Of a stretch of 64,000 nt of DNA, positions 48,669 to 56,630 are shown piece by piece. Position numbers and translations under genes: made by a program. The notes below the pieces were generated by a model, which was not told where the DNA came from, searched no databases, and saw only the letters and a list, made by a program, of their open reading frames with translations. The stretch lies in the NCBI GenBank assembly GCA_026126065.1, contig JAHCJY010000001.1, positions 620,001-684,000 on the forward strand. The letters run 5' to 3'. The DNA is from Bauldia sp. (GTDB taxonomy: Bacteria > Pseudomonadota > Alphaproteobacteria > Rhizobiales > Kaistiaceae). Numbering within the stretch: position 1 is the first letter of the stretch; every line of letters begins with the position of its first letter.

Positions 48669-48902
48669 TCAGGCGTCCGCTGCCGGGGCGTTCCAGGTGA
48701 AGACTTCCGTGATCGGCCTGCCGAACGCGTCGGCGATCCGGAAGGCGACCTCGAGGGAGGGCGAGTAGCGGCCCTGTTCGATGGCGACGATCGTCTGCCG
48801 CGTGACGCCGACCTTTTCCGCCAGCGCCGCCTGGGTCATCTCGCCGGCGTGGAAACGGAGGGTGCGGATCGTGTTGGAGATCCGCGGCTGGCCCTTCCCC
48901 AT
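48669..48902 (-). CDS. XRE-family helix-turn-helix regulator
   Basis: This 77-residue regulator is almost all HTH_3 domain (TQAALAEKVGVTRQTIVAIE, QGRYSPSLEVAFRIADAFG) and ends with an EVFTW tail. Such short regulators are commonly paired with DUF2178-like membrane proteins. The partner lies immediately upstream (4 bases), so both share the promoter at 49361-49389. Confidence 0.92.
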   Translation of the reverse strand: MGKGQPRISNTIRTLRFHAGEMTQAALAEKVGVTRQTIVAIEQGRYSPSLEVAFRIADAFGRPITEVFTWNAPAADA

Positions 48903-48906
48903 GGCC

Positions 48907-49332
48907 TCAGCCGATCCGGTAGTAGACGAGCCGGGAGACGGCGTCGGTCATGCCGGCGAGCATCAGCACGGCGAAGAGGCCATAGGCTGCGCCCGGCGGG
49001 TTGCCGCCGAGGGCGAGGTAGATGAGCACGCCAAGGCCGCCGATGCAGGCGACGATGTAGGCGTTCCGCATGCCGCGGGTGTTGACCGAATGGTCGCGCT
49101 CGTCGGACCGCTCGTCCTTCAGTTCCTCACCCCGCGCGATGCTGACGAGGATCGCGATGACGATCGACGCGACGATGTTGAGGACGATGACGCCGCCCAG
49201 CGCCCACAGCGTTCGCTGCGCTGCCAACTCGATCGTTTCGGGCAGCACCCCGTCCGCATCCCGGTAGAGCCAGATGCCTACCGCCACGCCGGTGCCCACC
49301 TGGATCACCGCAGTCCATTCCTTGAACGTCAT
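48907..49332 (-). CDS. Membrane protein, DUF2178-like
   Basis: This 141-residue protein has four probable transmembrane helices and a conserved cytoplasmic loop GEELKDERSDERDHSVNTRG between helices 2 and 3, as in DUF2178 proteins that accompany small XRE regulators. It is probably the sensor or effector half of that pair; the signal is not known. The ATG at 49332 is chosen because the frame upstream runs into the promoter. Confidence 0.8.
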   Translation of the reverse strand: MTFKEWTAVIQVGTGVAVGIWLYRDADGVLPETIELAAQRTLWALGGVIVLNIVASIVIAILVSIARGEELKDERSDERDHSVNTRGMRNAYIVACIGGLGVLIYLALGGNPPGAAYGLFAVLMLAGMTDAVSRLVYYRIG

Positions 49333-49360
49333 CACGTCCTCCGTCGGGTTCGTTGGACAA

Positions 49361-49389
49361 GATGTATGCTGTGGCGGACGTGGTGTCAA
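49361..49389 (-). promoter_or_regulatory. Promoter of the DUF2178/XRE operon
   Basis: On the minus strand TTGACA (49384-49389) is followed after 17 bases by TACATC (49361-49366). The outermost base of the -35 box is the first base of the 8-bp target duplication of the adjacent insertion element. Confidence 0.55.
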
Positions 49390-49396
49390 CTAAATC
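49389..49396. repeat. 8-bp target duplication, left copy (ACTAAATC)
   Basis: Identical to 51811-51818 and immediately outside the inverted-repeat end. Eight bases is the duplication size made by IS1595-family transposases. Confidence 0.9.
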
Positions 49397-49422
49397 CGAC
49401 ATGTGTGACTTGCCGTACCCAA
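49397..49422 (+). repeat. Left terminal inverted repeat of the IS1595 element
   Basis: Reads CGACATGTGTGACTTGCCGT then ACCCAA. It matches the reverse complement of 51785-51810 at 25 of 26 positions. An ATG inside it (49401) is in frame with the passenger gene. Confidence 0.9.
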
Positions 49423-49442
49423 CCCGCTCCGAGTGGGATAGG

Positions 49443-50333
49443 ATGAGCGGGCCGATGCAAGCCGGGGGTCGTCGTGTCGTCAGGGCTGGCCGGGCTTGGA
49501 GCCTGCTCGATATGGCCGTTCACCTCACTGAACTGATGACGCTAATCAGGATGGTGGATGACGAGAGCGCAGGCTTTCGAGCGCGCTCGCAAGCGTGGCG
49601 CTCCGAGAGGACCAACGACACAAATGTGACGTTGGAGTTCGTAACTACCTACGTTCCAGTCCTAGCTGAGGAAGACAAGACCCGTCTGCGGGGGCTAATG
49701 CAGTTGGTCCAGAGAATAGCCGACGCGTTTGAGATGCAGCCTGTCGTGGATAGACTCGAACGACTGGGGGTGGATCTCCGCCAATCCGTATCGTGTGCCG
49801 CTGCGTCAGTTAGTCTTGTTACATTGTCTGAGTCTATTGAAGACAGCCTAAAGTATCGTCGTTTCTACTACTACCCGGTTGAGAAGTATCGACGGGTGAT
49901 GCTTCTGGAAGACGAATGGGCGCCGGCACTCGGCGCATTCCCGTCCGTTCGCGGTGATGCGGTATCGGCCTCAGAATGCTATGCGTTGACGCAGAATGCT
50001 GCGAGCGTGTTCCATTCCATGAGGGTGCTGGAATACGGAATAGGCGCGTTGGCCAAGGCTGTCGGAAAGACATTCGACAAGCAGAACTGGCACAACATTC
50101 TGGATGAAATCGAGAGCGGTATCGCAGAAATACGGGGATTGCGAACCTCAGACCACCGAAAGGCGGACCTACAGTTTTATTCGGAGGCCGCTAACGAGTT
50201 CAGATACTTCAAGGATGGATGGCGTAACTATGTGGCGCACAACCGGGCGTCCTATGACGATAACGACGCCAACAAAGCGTTGGAGCACACGCGCTCGTTC
50301 ATGAACCATCTCGCGACTCAGCTTTCGGAATGA
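49443..50333 (+). CDS. IS passenger protein with a C-terminal HEPN-like motif
   Basis: This 296-residue protein is of unknown function. The N-terminal ~150 residues are mixed helical. The C-terminal part has SVFHSMRVLEYGIGALAKAV and ends near GWRNYVAHNRASYD, where Arg-x4-His (RNYVAH) matches the catalytic pattern of HEPN RNases. I infer a helical HEPN-type domain; this is not certain. The ATG at 49443 is preceded by GTGGGATAGG. An in-frame ATG at 49401 lies within the terminal repeat and would add 14 residues. Codon use and GC differ from host genes. It converges on the 65-residue gene with a 16-base overlap. Confidence 0.7.
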   Translation: MSGPMQAGGRRVVRAGRAWSLLDMAVHLTELMTLIRMVDDESAGFRARSQAWRSERTNDTNVTLEFVTTYVPVLAEEDKTRLRGLMQLVQRIADAFEMQPVVDRLERLGVDLRQSVSCAAASVSLVTLSESIEDSLKYRRFYYYPVEKYRRVMLLEDEWAPALGAFPSVRGDAVSASECYALTQNAASVFHSMRVLEYGIGALAKAVGKTFDKQNWHNILDEIESGIAEIRGLRTSDHRKADLQFYSEAANEFRYFKDGWRNYVAHNRASYDDNDANKALEHTRSFMNHLATQLSE

Positions 50334-50515
50334 GGCTTCCTGGTTGAGACGACGCGAAGCGCGATCTCGAAAGCGGCACCGCTCTCGTCTGCATCGAGAG
50401 TCCGAGCGGTCGCGATGAACCGCTCGGACTGCTCCTTTTGACTAAGCCTTCTCGGCTTCTTTGCCTTTTCGCCGCCTTTTGGCTTTTGCGCGGCGGGTGG
50501 GCTTTCGGACGCCAT
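50318..50515 (-). CDS. Small IS-associated protein
   Basis: This 65-residue protein has a Lys/Pro-rich start (PKGGEKAKKPRRLSQKEQSE) and the segment RFIATARTLDADESGAAFEI. Similar short proteins with an ERFIxxAR-x-DESG pattern accompany IS1595-type transposases in alphaproteobacteria, as I recall. It starts eight bases after the transposase stop, so it is in the same transcript. Function is unknown. Confidence 0.7.
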   Translation of the reverse strand: MASESPPAAQKPKGGEKAKKPRRLSQKEQSERFIATARTLDADESGAAFEIALRVVSTRKPHSES

Positions 50516-50523
50516 GTGGCTGC

Positions 50524-51504
50524 TTACCCCTGACGAGTTGTTTCGTAGGTGAGGCGCTTCCCGACCGCGCCGGTAAGGACGCTGTCGGCGCGGGCTAGAT
50601 CATTCACGCCAAGCGCCATGCGGCGGTTATAGCGGAATTCGAACTCCGCCAGATACCGATGCAGGTGCTTCTCGTCGCAATGCTGGTAGACGCCGCGCAT
50701 CCCGCGCTTGAACACCGAGAAGTAGTTTTCGATGGTGTTGGAGTGGACGACCTTCCCCGGCTCATAGCGGACATACTCGTCCGCTGCGTGCTTGGTGGTG
50801 TCGTGGCTGGCGAAGGTCTTGCCGACAGCGGTGTAGATGTGGCTCTCGTCGGTCATCAGCGCGCTTTCGGCGCGGACGTTCTCGGTGACGAGCTTGGCGA
50901 CATTCTCCTTGGTCGCCTGAACGACGTGGAAGGTGCGGACCTGTCCGCCGCGCTCGACTAGGCCGAGGATCGGCCGCTTGTAAAAGCCGGGCTTCCGCTT
51001 GCCGCCAGTGCGCGGACCCTGAGCCGCATCACGGGGGCGCGGGGTCTGATCCTTCTTGGGGCCGTAATAGGTTTCATCCGCCTCGACGGTCTTACCCTCG
51101 CCGCCCATCGGCCCAAGGTTGCCCTCCCGCATCGCCTCGCGAATGCGGTGCGACAGGAACCACGCCGACTTGAGGGTGATACCGAGGGTCCGGTGAAGCT
51201 GCTGGGTGCTGATCCCCTTCTTGCTCGACGCAAGGAGGTAGATCGCCTGAAGCCACAGATGCAACGGCAGGTGCGAGGACTCGAATATAGTCCCGACCTT
51301 CACAGTGAACGGCTTGCGGCAGGCGTAGCACTTGCGAACGCCGATCCGGGTGGACTTGCCACCAAGCGCGCCGATCCTCGCCTGATCCGAATTGCGGCAG
51401 TGCGGGCAGGTTATGCCATTGGCCCAAATGCGCTTTTCGACGAAAGCGTAAGCGGCGGCTTCGTTGTGGAAATGCTTATCGGTGAGGACAGACATGGAAG
51501 ACAT
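50524..51504 (-). CDS. IS1595-family (ISXO2-like) transposase
   Basis: This 326-residue transposase has an N-terminal zinc ribbon (CPHC at ~34 and CYAC ~25 residues later) and an ISXO2 DDE domain: Asp in VEADETYYGPK, Asp in ALMTDESHIY and the family's Asn region HSNTIENYFSVFKRGMRGVY. An ATG three codons downstream (51495) is an equally possible start. No frameshift or truncation is seen. Confidence 0.95.
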   Translation of the reverse strand: MSSMSVLTDKHFHNEAAAYAFVEKRIWANGITCPHCRNSDQARIGALGGKSTRIGVRKCYACRKPFTVKVGTIFESSHLPLHLWLQAIYLLASSKKGISTQQLHRTLGITLKSAWFLSHRIREAMREGNLGPMGGEGKTVEADETYYGPKKDQTPRPRDAAQGPRTGGKRKPGFYKRPILGLVERGGQVRTFHVVQATKENVAKLVTENVRAESALMTDESHIYTAVGKTFASHDTTKHAADEYVRYEPGKVVHSNTIENYFSVFKRGMRGVYQHCDEKHLHRYLAEFEFRYNRRMALGVNDLARADSVLTGAVGKRLTYETTRQG

Positions 51505-51524
51505 CCTGAGATCGGGACGCTGGC

Positions 51525-51746
51525 CTAAGGGGCTTCTTTCAGTGGACGAGCGGGAAGCGGTGCTGATTCAATGGCTGCGAGAAGCTGTCGGGCTATCGAC
51601 TCCGCTACATGTCGAGGCATCGCGAAATCATGATGCGAACCGTCTGACAGGCGGAGGTTCAGACGAGCCACCGTTGGAGCCCCGCTCTGGATAGTCGCCG
51701 ACGCAGCCGTTGCTTCGAAAAACTGGACTTTGCCGAACTCAGTCAT
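51525..51746 (-). CDS. Small IS-associated protein upstream of the transposase
   Basis: This 73-residue protein contains ARLNLRLSDGSHHDFAMPRH and the amphipathic tail AESIARQLLAAIESA. It reads in the same direction as the transposase, 20 bases upstream, inside the element. I do not recognise the family. A role in transposition or regulation is only a guess. Confidence 0.55.
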   Translation of the reverse strand: MTEFGKVQFFEATAASATIQSGAPTVARLNLRLSDGSHHDFAMPRHVAESIARQLLAAIESAPLPARPLKEAP

Positions 51747-51784
51747 GGCGCACCCCTTTGATCCGTCTACACTATCACGCCCAT

Positions 51785-51810
51785 TGGGTACGTCAAGTCA
51801 CACATGTCGA
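51785..51810 (-). repeat. Right terminal inverted repeat of the IS1595 element
   Basis: Its reverse complement reads CGACATGTGTGACTTGACGT then ACCCAA, one mismatch from the left end. Confidence 0.9.
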
Positions 51811-51818
51811 CTAAATCA
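51811..51818. repeat. 8-bp target duplication, right copy (ACTAAATC)
   Basis: Identical to 49389-49396, directly outside the right inverted repeat. Confidence 0.9.
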
Positions 51819-51847
51819 GACATAGTGTCTGAATTATACGATAACCC

Positions 51848-51958
51848 GTCGTTCCGAGGCCGCGAAGCGGAACCTGGAACCCTTTTGTTTTCGTGGCAGG
51901 GCGGTGCGCCGGGAACAAAGGGTTCCGGCTCTCCGCTTCGCTCCGGCCGGAACGACGG
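51848..51958. repeat. Dispersed hairpin repeat, copy C
   Basis: Same architecture as 221-355 and 5000-5136: GTCGTTCCGAGGCCGCGAAG at the left, CTCCGGCCGGAACGACGG at the right, with the CCCTTTTGTT/AACAAAGGG inner pair. It is slightly diverged (AACCTGGAACCC). Confidence 0.8.
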
Positions 51959-52063
51959 TCACTTAATGAGGTCCTTTTGTTCGCCCACGCCGAGTTCGCG
52001 AAGCGGAACCGTCACCCCACCGCCTCGTTGCCCCCTCGGCCGGGGCGCATCCAGGAGAGCGCC

Positions 52064-52549
52064 ATGAAAGGCATCACCACGTTCCTGATGTTCAATGACC
52101 GTGCCGAGGAAGCCGTGCGCTTCTACGTCTCGGTCATCCCGAACTCGCGCATCGTCGACCTCGTCATGAGTGAGGGCTTGCCTGGCATCCCGAAGGGAAA
52201 GGTCATGCAGGCACAGTTCGAATTGCAGGGCGTCCGCTATTTCGCGACCGATGGCGGCCCCGACTTCAAGTTCTCGATGGGTACGTCGCTTTACGTCCAC
52301 TGCGAGACGCAGGCCGAGATCGACCGGCTGTGGGGCAAGCTCGTGGAAGGAGGTGGCCAGCACATGGACTGCGGCTGGCTCGTGGACCGCTTCGGCCTTT
52401 CCTGGCAGATCGTGCCGATCATGCTCGACGAGATCACGTTCGGCGAGGACCGCGCCAAGGCGCGCCGGGTGATCGACGCGATGCTGAAGATGAGGAAGCT
52501 CGATATTGCCGGGCTGGAGGCTGCTGCGCGGGAGCCGACGAACGCCTAG
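52064..52549 (+). CDS. VOC-superfamily protein, PhnB-like
   Basis: This 161-residue protein has the PhnB/3-demethylubiquinone-methyltransferase-like VOC pattern: FLMFNDRAEEAVRFYVSVIP at the start, FELQGVRYFATDGGPDFKFS in the middle and CGWLVDRFGLSWQIVP near the end. VOC members are dioxygenases, isomerases or resistance proteins; the substrate cannot be assigned. GGAG precedes the ATG. It stands alone between the repeat and lysC. Confidence 0.88.
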   Translation: MKGITTFLMFNDRAEEAVRFYVSVIPNSRIVDLVMSEGLPGIPKGKVMQAQFELQGVRYFATDGGPDFKFSMGTSLYVHCETQAEIDRLWGKLVEGGGQHMDCGWLVDRFGLSWQIVPIMLDEITFGEDRAKARRVIDAMLKMRKLDIAGLEAAAREPTNA

Positions 52550-52699
52550 CCACGGAACCCGGCCGGAGCAAATTGGGAGACCGACGACGCAGACAGCCCC
52601 TGTGTCGTCCTGACGATTGTAGCCGCGCGGCGTACCCGCTAAAGAACCGCCCAAACGATCGGGCGCGGCCGGAACGCGCCGCGCGGTTCAGGAAACCCC

Positions 52700-53941
52700 A
52701 TGGCTCGGCTGGTGATGAAGTTCGGCGGGACGTCCGTCGCCGACATCCCGCGCATCCAGAATGTGGCGCAGCACGTCAAGCGCGAGGTCGACGCCGGCTA
52801 CGAGGTTGCCGTGGTGGTCTCGGCGATGTCGGGCGTGACGAACCAGCTCGTCGGCTGGGTCCGGGAGATCGCGCCGTTCCACGATGCCCGCGAATACGAC
52901 GCCGTGGTCGCCTCGGGCGAGCAGGTCACGTCAGGGCTTCTTGCGCTCGCGCTGCAGGAGATCGGCATCAATGCGCGCTCGTGGCAGGGCTGGCAGGTTC
53001 CGCTTCGCACCGACCGCCAGCATGGCTCGGCGCGGATCGAGGCAATCGACTGCGATTTTCTAGTCGAGCGCCTTGGGCAGGGCCAGGTCGCCGTCATCGC
53101 CGGCTTCCAGGGCATCGCGCCGGACGATCGGATCGCAACGCTCGGGCGCGGTGGCTCGGACACCTCGGCCGTCGCGATCGCTGCGGCGATCGGCGCGGAC
53201 CGCTGCGATATTTATACCGACGTCGACGGCGTCTACACGACCGATCCGCGCATAGTCCCCAAGGCGAAGCGGCTCGACAAGGTCTCCTTCGAGGAGATGC
53301 TGGAGATGGCCTCGCTCGGTGCGAAGGTGCTCCAGGTCCGCTCGGTCGAACTCGCAATGGTCAAGGGCGTGCGGACGTTCGTGCGCTCCTCGTTCGACCA
53401 GCCGGAATCAATCTCGACCGACGCGCCGGTCGGAACGCTCATCTGCGACGAGGAAGAAATCGTGGAGAAGAAGACCGTCACCGGCATCGCCTACTCCAAG
53501 GACGAGGCCCAGATCAGCCTTCGCCGCGTGTCCGACAAGCCCGGGGTCGCGGCGAGCGTGTTCGTGCCCCTCGCGGAGGCGAACATCAATGTCGACATGA
53601 TCGTCCAGAACGTGTCGGAGGACAGTTCGACGACCGACCTCACCTTCACAGTGCCGATCGCCGACTACGAGCGGGCGCGGAAGGTGCTCGAGGACCGCAG
53701 GGACGACATCGGTTTCCAGCTGCTGCAGGGTTCCGTCGACGTGGCCAAGGTGTCGGTCATCGGCATCGGCATGCGCAGCCACGCGGGCGTTGCCGCCGAG
53801 GCGTTCTCGGCGCTTGCCAAGCGGGGCATCAACATCCGGGCGATCACCACGTCCGAGATCAAGATCTCGATCCTGATCGATGCGCCGTTCACCGAGCTTG
53901 CGGTACGGACTTTGCATTCGGTATACGGGCTGGACAACTGA
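52700..53941 (+). CDS. lysC: Aspartate kinase
   Basis: This 413-residue enzyme phosphorylates aspartate at the start of lysine, threonine and methionine synthesis. The kinase domain starts LVMKFGGTSVAD and contains GGSDTSAVAIAAAIGADRCD. Two C-terminal ACT regions (VTGIAYSKDEAQISLRRVSD and VSVIGIGMRSHAGVAAEAFS) sense the end products. No attenuator or lysine riboswitch is visible upstream. ptsP follows on the same strand, the usual order. Confidence 0.96.
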   Translation: MARLVMKFGGTSVADIPRIQNVAQHVKREVDAGYEVAVVVSAMSGVTNQLVGWVREIAPFHDAREYDAVVASGEQVTSGLLALALQEIGINARSWQGWQVPLRTDRQHGSARIEAIDCDFLVERLGQGQVAVIAGFQGIAPDDRIATLGRGGSDTSAVAIAAAIGADRCDIYTDVDGVYTTDPRIVPKAKRLDKVSFEEMLEMASLGAKVLQVRSVELAMVKGVRTFVRSSFDQPESISTDAPVGTLICDEEEIVEKKTVTGIAYSKDEAQISLRRVSDKPGVAASVFVPLAEANINVDMIVQNVSEDSSTTDLTFTVPIADYERARKVLEDRRDDIGFQLLQGSVDVAKVSVIGIGMRSHAGVAAEAFSALAKRGINIRAITTSEIKISILIDAPFTELAVRTLHSVYGLDN

Positions 53942-54027
53942 GCCGGTCAGGACGTCGCCCCGCCATGTCAGGCTGAGGGCGGAAACAGGCCGGGTTTTAC
54001 GGCCGACAAACTCCCGGAACAGCGACC

Positions 54028-56295
54028 ATGCGGGCGCCACTTGCGGGGCCGCGCGTTCTCCTCCGCCGCCTGCGCGAGATCATGGCGGAGCCGATCAGCG
54101 CGCAGGTCCGGCTCGACAAGATCGTCGTGCAGATCGCGGCCAACATGGTCGCGGAAGTCTGCTCGGCCTATATTCTGCGCTCCGATGGCATTCTCGAGCT
54201 GTATGCCTCGGAAGGCCTCAAGCGCGAGGCCGTGCATAACGTCACGCTCAAGGTCGGCCAGGGCCTCGTCGGCCTGATCGCGGCGGACGCGCAGGCGCTA
54301 AACCTCCCCGACGCGCAGGCGCATCCGGCGTTTGCCTACCTGCCGGAGACGGGCGAGGAGATCTACCACTCCTTCCTTGGCGTGCCGATCCTCCGCGCCG
54401 GCCGGGCGCTCGGCGTGCTCGTGGTCCAGAACCGCGCCCACCGCACCTACACCGACGAGGAACTCGAGGCGCTCCAGACCATCGCGATGGTGCTGGCGGA
54501 GATGATCGCGGCCGGCGACCTCGAAGGGCTGTCGCGCACCGGCGCCGTCCTCGACATCTCGCGGCCGCTCACGATCACCGGCAAGGGCTTCTGCGACGGC
54601 GTCGGCATCGGCCGCGTCGTGCTGCACGAGCCGCGCGTGGTCGTGACCAATCTCATCGCCGACGACATCGCCAGCGAGCGCGACCGGCTCAACGATGCCC
54701 TCACCAGCCTTCGCCTTTCGGTCGACGACATGCTCGCACGCGGCGACGTGGCGCGCGACGGAGAGCATCGCGAGGTGCTGGAGGCGTACCGCATGTTCGC
54801 GCACGACCGCGGCTGGGTGCGCCGGATGGAAGAGGCGATCGTCACCGGCCTCACGGCTGAGGCGGCCGTCGAGCGCGTCCAGAACGACACCCGTGCGCGA
54901 CTGCAGCGCCAGACGGACCCGTATCTCTACGAGCGCCTGCACGATTTCGACGATCTCGCGAACCGGCTGCTGCGCGTCCTGATGGGCCGCGTCGACGGCA
55001 AGCTCGGCATGGACCTGCCGGGCGACGCCATCATCGTGGCGCGCAACATGGGCGCGGCGGAACTCCTCGATTACGACCGGACGCGCGTCCGCGGCCTCGT
55101 GCTCGAGGACGGCACGCCGACGAGCCATGTGACGATCGTCGCCCGCGCCCTCGGCATCCCGACCGTCGGCCGGGCCGACAACGTCGTTTCGCTGGCCGAG
55201 AACGCCGACGCCATCATCGTCGATGGCGAGACGGGCCAGGTCCATCTCCGCCCCGGCGCCGATGTCGTCTTTGCCTACAACGAGAAGATCCAGTTCCGCG
55301 CCGAGCGGCAGCAGCGCTACCGCCTGCTGCGCGACAAGCCGGCGGTGACGCGGGACGGCGTCTCCGTCGGCCTCTCCGTCAATGCCGGCCTCCTGGTCGA
55401 CCTGCCGCATCTGGCCGAATCAGGGGCGGACGGCATCGGCCTCTTCCGCACCGAGCTGCAGTTCATGATCGCGTCGAAGCTGCCGCGGATCAGCGAGCAG
55501 GCGGCGCTCTACCGCTCCGTGCTCGAGTCCGCGGCCGGCCGGCCGGTCACGTTCCGCACGCTCGACATCGGCGGCGACAAGGTGCTGCCCTATCTCCGTG
55601 TCGAGCATGAGGAAAACCCGGCGCTCGGCTGGCGCGCGATCCGCTTCGGCCTCGACCGGCCGGGCCTTTTCCGCACGCAAATCAGGGCGCTCCTCCTCGC
55701 CTCAGGGGGGCAGGAGCTCCGCATCATGATCCCGATGGTGACGGACGTTGCCGAGATGGTGGAGGCGCGGAAGCTCATCGACCGCGAACTCAGCCATTTC
55801 GACAAGCACGGCCACGTCAAGCCGTCGCGCCTGCTGGTCGGCGCCATGGTCGAGGTGCCGTCGCTGCTGTGGCAGCTCGATGCGCTGATGCAGGTCGCGG
55901 ACTTCGTCTCCGTCGGCACCAACGACCTCTTCCAGTTCATGACCGCGACCGACCGCGGCAATCTTCGCGTCGCCAACCGCTTCGATCCGCTTTCCGCACC
56001 GTTCCTGTCGGCGCTCCGCTCGGTTGCCGAAGCGGGCCGCAGAGCCGGCGTGCCGGTGACGCTGTGCGGCGAGATCGCCGGCCAGCCGATCGCCGCGATG
56101 GCGCTGCTCGGCCTTGGCTACCGCTCGCTGTCGATGGCGCCGGCCTCGATCGGACCCGTCAAGGCGATGCTGCTGGGGCTCGACCTCGGGCGGCTCGACG
56201 GCCTCGTCAACCGCCTGCTCGCGGCGCCGGGCGTTCCGGACGGCATAAGGGCCGGGCTTCGGTCGTTTGCCGAAGCCGAGGACGTTCCCGTCTGA
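54028..56295 (+). CDS. ptsP: PEP-protein phosphotransferase of the nitrogen PTS (EI-Ntr)
   Basis: This 755-residue EI-Ntr has an N-terminal GAF domain (residues ~20-160), a PEP-utilising N-domain, the phosphohistidine loop GTPTSHVTIVARALGIPTVG and the C-terminal TIM-barrel with GLFRTELQFM, SVGTNDLFQF and the catalytic Cys in LCGEIAG. It phosphorylates NPr and links nitrogen/carbon status to regulation. In rhizobial relatives prfA follows it; here a small gene and a NYN gene do. Confidence 0.96.
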   Translation: MRAPLAGPRVLLRRLREIMAEPISAQVRLDKIVVQIAANMVAEVCSAYILRSDGILELYASEGLKREAVHNVTLKVGQGLVGLIAADAQALNLPDAQAHPAFAYLPETGEEIYHSFLGVPILRAGRALGVLVVQNRAHRTYTDEELEALQTIAMVLAEMIAAGDLEGLSRTGAVLDISRPLTITGKGFCDGVGIGRVVLHEPRVVVTNLIADDIASERDRLNDALTSLRLSVDDMLARGDVARDGEHREVLEAYRMFAHDRGWVRRMEEAIVTGLTAEAAVERVQNDTRARLQRQTDPYLYERLHDFDDLANRLLRVLMGRVDGKLGMDLPGDAIIVARNMGAAELLDYDRTRVRGLVLEDGTPTSHVTIVARALGIPTVGRADNVVSLAENADAIIVDGETGQVHLRPGADVVFAYNEKIQFRAERQQRYRLLRDKPAVTRDGVSVGLSVNAGLLVDLPHLAESGADGIGLFRTELQFMIASKLPRISEQAALYRSVLESAAGRPVTFRTLDIGGDKVLPYLRVEHEENPALGWRAIRFGLDRPGLFRTQIRALLLASGGQELRIMIPMVTDVAEMVEARKLIDRELSHFDKHGHVKPSRLLVGAMVEVPSLLWQLDALMQVADFVSVGTNDLFQFMTATDRGNLRVANRFDPLSAPFLSALRSVAEAGRRAGVPVTLCGEIAGQPIAAMALLGLGYRSLSMAPASIGPVKAMLLGLDLGRLDGLVNRLLAAPGVPDGIRAGLRSFAEAEDVPV

Positions 56296-56395
56296 CGCAG
56301 GCGAGACGTGCCGCTTCCACCTCGTTAACCATGCGCTGCTCTACTCCCGGCCGGGGACCAGATCGGTCGATTCGGGTGTGGGGTTGCGTGGCGTC

Positions 56396-56599
56396 ATGGC
56401 GAAAATCATCCAGTTTCCGGTGCGGACGAGGGACGAGGACTCCGATCCGGACGTCGACTTGATGACCGCGGTCGACGTTGCCATTCGCGACCTGCGCGAG
56501 ATCGCCGAGCGCCTCGACCATCCCGGCCGCGAGCAGGCCGAATCGTGCCGCCGCATGCTCGAGCGCTCGCTCGATGCGGCGCGGCTGGGCGCCTGGTAG
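56396..56599 (+). CDS. Small hypothetical protein
   Basis: This 67-residue protein starts MAKIIQFPVRTRDEDSDPDV, with a predicted helical remainder (TAVDVAIRDLREIAERLD, ESCRRMLERSLDAARLG). No domain is recognised. It is 100 bases downstream of ptsP on the same strand. The longer open frame upstream looks non-coding. Confidence 0.6.
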   Translation: MAKIIQFPVRTRDEDSDPDVDLMTAVDVAIRDLREIAERLDHPGREQAESCRRMLERSLDAARLGAW

Positions 56600-56630
56600 C
56601 GGCGCTGACGGCGCGACCGGGTCGCTAAGG

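Larger units (their letters stand above)
49397..51810. mobile_element. IS1595-family element with passenger genes (2,414 bp)
   Basis: Both ends are 26-bp terminal inverted repeats, CGACATGTGTGACTTG then C or A then CGTACCCAA, with one mismatch. The element is flanked by the 8-bp direct repeat ACTAAATC. It carries four frames: a 296-residue protein with a HEPN-like motif (+), a 65-residue protein (-), an ISXO2-type DDE transposase (-) and a 73-residue protein (-). The plus-strand gene is noticeably less GC-rich than the host. All parts look intact, so it is probably a recent, functional insertion. Confidence 0.92.

Noticed and set aside
52550..52699. Possible lysine riboswitch upstream of lysC
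   Set aside because: Only 150 bases with a short GACGACGCAGACA/TGTCGTC pairing. None of the lysine-riboswitch core features could be recognised.
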